This document shows, piece by piece, positions 15,237-17,544 of a stretch of DNA of 17,544 nucleotides. A program made the translations under genes and the position numbers. The DNA is from JBKJZO01 sp046715235 (GTDB taxonomy: Bacteria; Actinomycetota; Actinomycetes; BP-191). The notes beneath the pieces are model-generated. The model had not been told where the DNA came from, did no database searches, and saw only the letters and a list, made by a program, of their open reading frames with translations. Position 1 is the first letter of the stretch. Each line of letters opens with the position of its first letter. The stretch is from positions 1 to 17,544 of the forward strand of contig JBKJZO010000071.1 in NCBI GenBank assembly GCA_046715235.1, written 5' to 3'.

Positions 15237-17531
15237 ATGGCACGTTCGTCTAGTCGTGAGCCGAGTCCCGCGAGCCGCCGAGGCGGCGGCGTCGACCGTG
15301 GGGGGACACCACCACTCACCACAGGGCCGATTGGTGCTGGCGCACCGATCGAACCGCTAACCACCCGGCGCGAGTTTCCGGTCGCGCAGCCGATCCAGCC
15401 TGAGCTTCCGACCGGGCTGACGCCATTCCCGGAGGGCGACCCTCAGGTGCCGCCCCTCCCGATCGATCCGACCGAGTTCCGCCTCCCACGGCCGGAGCTG
15501 GAGCTGGAGCCGTTCGGACGGTTCAGGTTCTGTTCGGTGTCGATGCCCGACGGTTGCTACCAGCTGACGGTCAGGCCCAACGCGGGCTTCACTGAGTACC
15601 GCGGCACGCTGCGCCTCGACAGGGCTGAAGGCTCGTTGACGGCCAGCGGCGACCTGTACCGCTACTCAAGGCTGATCGGACCCCTGCACGAGTCGATTCT
15701 TGAAACAGGGGCAACGCTTGCCAGCGCGAGGCTGAGCGGACTCGTCGCCGAGAGGTTCCGGCGGCCGACGATCCCGATCCACCCCATCAACCGCTACCAC
15801 TCCTACCTGAAGGTGACCAATATCCGGCTGTTCTCGTTCTTGCCGCCCGGCGGCACCTGCAACGCGACGATCACCGCGGAGGAGTACAACTACACCCAGC
15901 CGCCGGCGGGTTCGTTCAACGGCACGTTCGCCCCGGCACCCGGGACCAGGACCGTGACCTTCTCGGTGCACACGGTCAGCGGGCCGACCCTGACGGGTGG
16001 GCCTCGCCTCGAGGGCACGATGTTCGTCGGTGGATCGGCTGTCGGGACCGTCGATCTGCTGTGGGTCTCCAAGTTCTTCCGCAAGTGCACAGTCGAGATC
16101 GACACCCTGACGGGAGCGGTTGCGCCGCAGCCAGTTCCCGCACTTGCGGGCTCGAAGGCAGCGGCTGCGGGGTTGGCGAACGAGGACTTCAAGACGATGC
16201 TCGCCAGCGCTGGTTGGGACGCAAGGATCGAGTTCGACCAGACCGCGATCCCTGTCCCGGCGGGCGTCAACGCGAATGCGTGCTGGAGCAACGCCAACCT
16301 GCACGCGCTCATGCAGAACGTCCGCAAGGCGACGACCAACCTCGACACCGAATGGCGACTGCACTGCGTCGTCGTACCGGCCACGATGGGCTGCAGTCGC
16401 GGCATCATGTACGACACGATCCAGGTGCCACGTGAAGGCGTCGCGAGCTTCAGCAACGACGGCTACCCGACGTCCAACTCCGCCAACTTCGGCACGGCGG
16501 CGAACCAGCAGCAGCGCAACGTCCCTCGGGCGTTCATACGCAGCTGCAGTCACGAAATCGTGCACGGCTTCAACCAGATCCACCAGGAGTCGGAGGGTGG
16601 CGCGGACAACTCGATCATGACGACGACGCCGAGCGTCGCCGATGTGCTGGGTGGACCGGCGACCGGTGACCCGGGCGTGTTCCCCAACGACATCAAGCTC
16701 GAGGTGAACGACCACGTACGTCACCACCTCATCCATATGCCGGACATCTGCGTCCGGCCTGGTGGCCTGACGTTCGGAAGCGGCCACGGCGGAGCGTTCG
16801 TGCCGCAGGCCGACCGGTACACCTTCGCGATCGGCGAGCTGCTGCTGACGGTGGAAGTGCAGCAGCCGGAGGTCGTGATCGGTGAGCCGGTACCGATCCG
16901 CTACACCCTGACCAACACCGGCACCGAGCCGTTGCCGGTCCCGGCCGAGATCACCACCGAGTCGACGTACACGACGATCACCGTGATCGACCCGAAGGGT
17001 CGCGCCAAGGAGATGCCGCCGTACGTCATCCGGTGTGAGTCGGCGGGCATCACCGAACTCGCTCCAGGCGCGTCGCTGAAGGCGGAGACGAGGGTGTTCT
17101 GGTCGGCGGAGGGCTTCGCGTTCACGGGACCGGGCGCGCATGTGATCGACGTCGCGATCATGTGGACGGCGGACGGCGTGCCATGCCTCGTCCGCGGACA
17201 GGCAACGATCGCGGTCAGCGCGCCGATTTCGACCGGTGACGACGAGGCGGCGAGCACCTTGCTGCATCCGCAGGTGGGTCAGTTCGTCGCGCTGGGCGGC
17301 GGAGCGATGCATCTCGATGAGGCGGTGACGCGGCTCCAGTCCCTCGGAGTCGGTGGTCGCGCGGACACCGCCGACGGTCGCAAGTCGACGACCAGGCCGC
17401 GAGCGCTCCGCGGTTTCGACGGCCTGATGCCACCGAGTCAGATCGAGCTCGACCAGCCCCGCCGCGAGCGGGTATCGGACGCCCCTGCCAAGAAGGCGTC
17501 CAAGGCGACCGCCGGCTCCAGGCGGCGCTGA
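15237..17531 (+). CDS. Putative metzincin-like zinc metallopeptidase, 764 aa
   Basis: The first 90 residues are Pro/Arg/Gly-rich and probably disordered, with no signal peptide. A beta-rich region follows (about 95-295, with C99, C107, C208 and C284), then a probable protease domain (about 310-510). Its core HEIVHGFNQIH gives H439, E440, H443 and H449, the HExxHxxxxxH zinc pattern, and NSIM (458-461) lies where a metzincin Met-turn is expected. Asn446 stands where metzincins have Gly. A likely Ig-like beta domain (about 533-662) resembles BsuPI/CARDB-type folds, and the tail ends in a basic run. AAGGGGG precedes the ATG at 15237 by six bases. Without a signal peptide it is either cytosolic or exported by a non-Sec route. 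The zinc site is visible; activity, substrate and family are not established. The gene appears complete, with its stop at 17531. Confidence 0.82.
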   Translation: MARSSSREPSPASRRGGGVDRGGTPPLTTGPIGAGAPIEPLTTRREFPVAQPIQPELPTGLTPFPEGDPQVPPLPIDPTEFRLPRPELELEPFGRFRFCSVSMPDGCYQLTVRPNAGFTEYRGTLRLDRAEGSLTASGDLYRYSRLIGPLHESILETGATLASARLSGLVAERFRRPTIPIHPINRYHSYLKVTNIRLFSFLPPGGTCNATITAEEYNYTQPPAGSFNGTFAPAPGTRTVTFSVHTVSGPTLTGGPRLEGTMFVGGSAVGTVDLLWVSKFFRKCTVEIDTLTGAVAPQPVPALAGSKAAAAGLANEDFKTMLASAGWDARIEFDQTAIPVPAGVNANACWSNANLHALMQNVRKATTNLDTEWRLHCVVVPATMGCSRGIMYDTIQVPREGVASFSNDGYPTSNSANFGTAANQQQRNVPRAFIRSCSHEIVHGFNQIHQESEGGADNSIMTTTPSVADVLGGPATGDPGVFPNDIKLEVNDHVRHHLIHMPDICVRPGGLTFGSGHGGAFVPQADRYTFAIGELLLTVEVQQPEVVIGEPVPIRYTLTNTGTEPLPVPAEITTESTYTTITVIDPKGRAKEMPPYVIRCESAGITELAPGASLKAETRVFWSAEGFAFTGPGAHVIDVAIMWTADGVPCLVRGQATIAVSAPISTGDDEAASTLLHPQVGQFVALGGGAMHLDEAVTRLQSLGVGGRADTADGRKSTTRPRALRGFDGLMPPSQIELDQPRRERVSDAPAKKASKATAGSRRR

Positions 17532-17544
17532 GCTGATCCCGAGG

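Noticed and set aside
15666..17312. 548-codon minus-strand frame opposite the protease-like gene
   Set aside because: It is Arg-rich with no domain. The plus-strand frame has a ribosome site, HExxH and a Met-turn.
1..17544. tRNA, rRNA, CRISPR, transposon or integrase sequences
   Set aside because: I saw no such repeats, conserved RNA structures or recombinase motifs on either strand.

Overview
This is a high-GC window with the gene content and layout of an actinomycete (Actinomycetota). The run glnA – DUF4191 membrane protein – lipA – lipB, followed by lpd and the 2-oxo acid dehydrogenase E2, is the arrangement I recall around glnA1/Rv2219/lipA/lipB/dlaT in Mycobacterium tuberculosis and the matching Streptomyces region. 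GTG starts, start/stop overlaps and likely leaderless genes fit the same group. I cannot resolve the family or genus. No rRNA, tRNA, CRISPR array, insertion sequence or phage gene was seen. No gene-free stretch exceeds 300 bases; the longest are 1465-1695 and 14163-14345.

Layout. (1) 40-3254, minus strand: glnA (type I glutamine synthetase, with a GlnR-like box upstream), a DUF4191 membrane protein and a PlsC-type acyltransferase. (2) 3330-3695, plus strand: a half-length TauE/SafE-type membrane protein whose stop overlaps that of lipA. (3) 3692-5294, minus strand: lipA and lipB, overlapping by 8 bases, making lipoyl groups from octanoyl-ACP. (4) 5389-11234, plus strand: a 1422-residue FHA-domain FtsK/SpoIIIE ATPase with the layout of a type VII secretion (EssC/EccC) motor, coupled through a GTGA overlap to a transmembrane non-RD Ser/Thr kinase. 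(5) 11258-14162, minus strand: lpd (E3) and a single-lipoyl-domain E2 acyltransferase, transcribed lpd first. (6) 14346-17531, plus strand: a 120-aa conserved-looking protein, a 116-aa probable beta-rich protein, and a 764-aa protein with a metzincin-like zinc protease core but no signal peptide.

How they work together. LipB moves octanoate onto E2, LipA inserts the sulfurs, and Lpd reoxidises the lipoyl arm, so regions 3 and 5 form one lipoate/2-oxo acid dehydrogenase neighbourhood. Region 4 splits that neighbourhood with an orphan secretion-motor-like ATPase and a kinase. Its FHA domain could read phosphothreonine made by the kinase (inference). No WXG100 substrate or other type VII component is encoded here. 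Region 6 ends with the protease-like gene, and the small upstream protein may be its partner (inference). The two stretches most worth follow-up are region 4 and the 14836-17531 pair.
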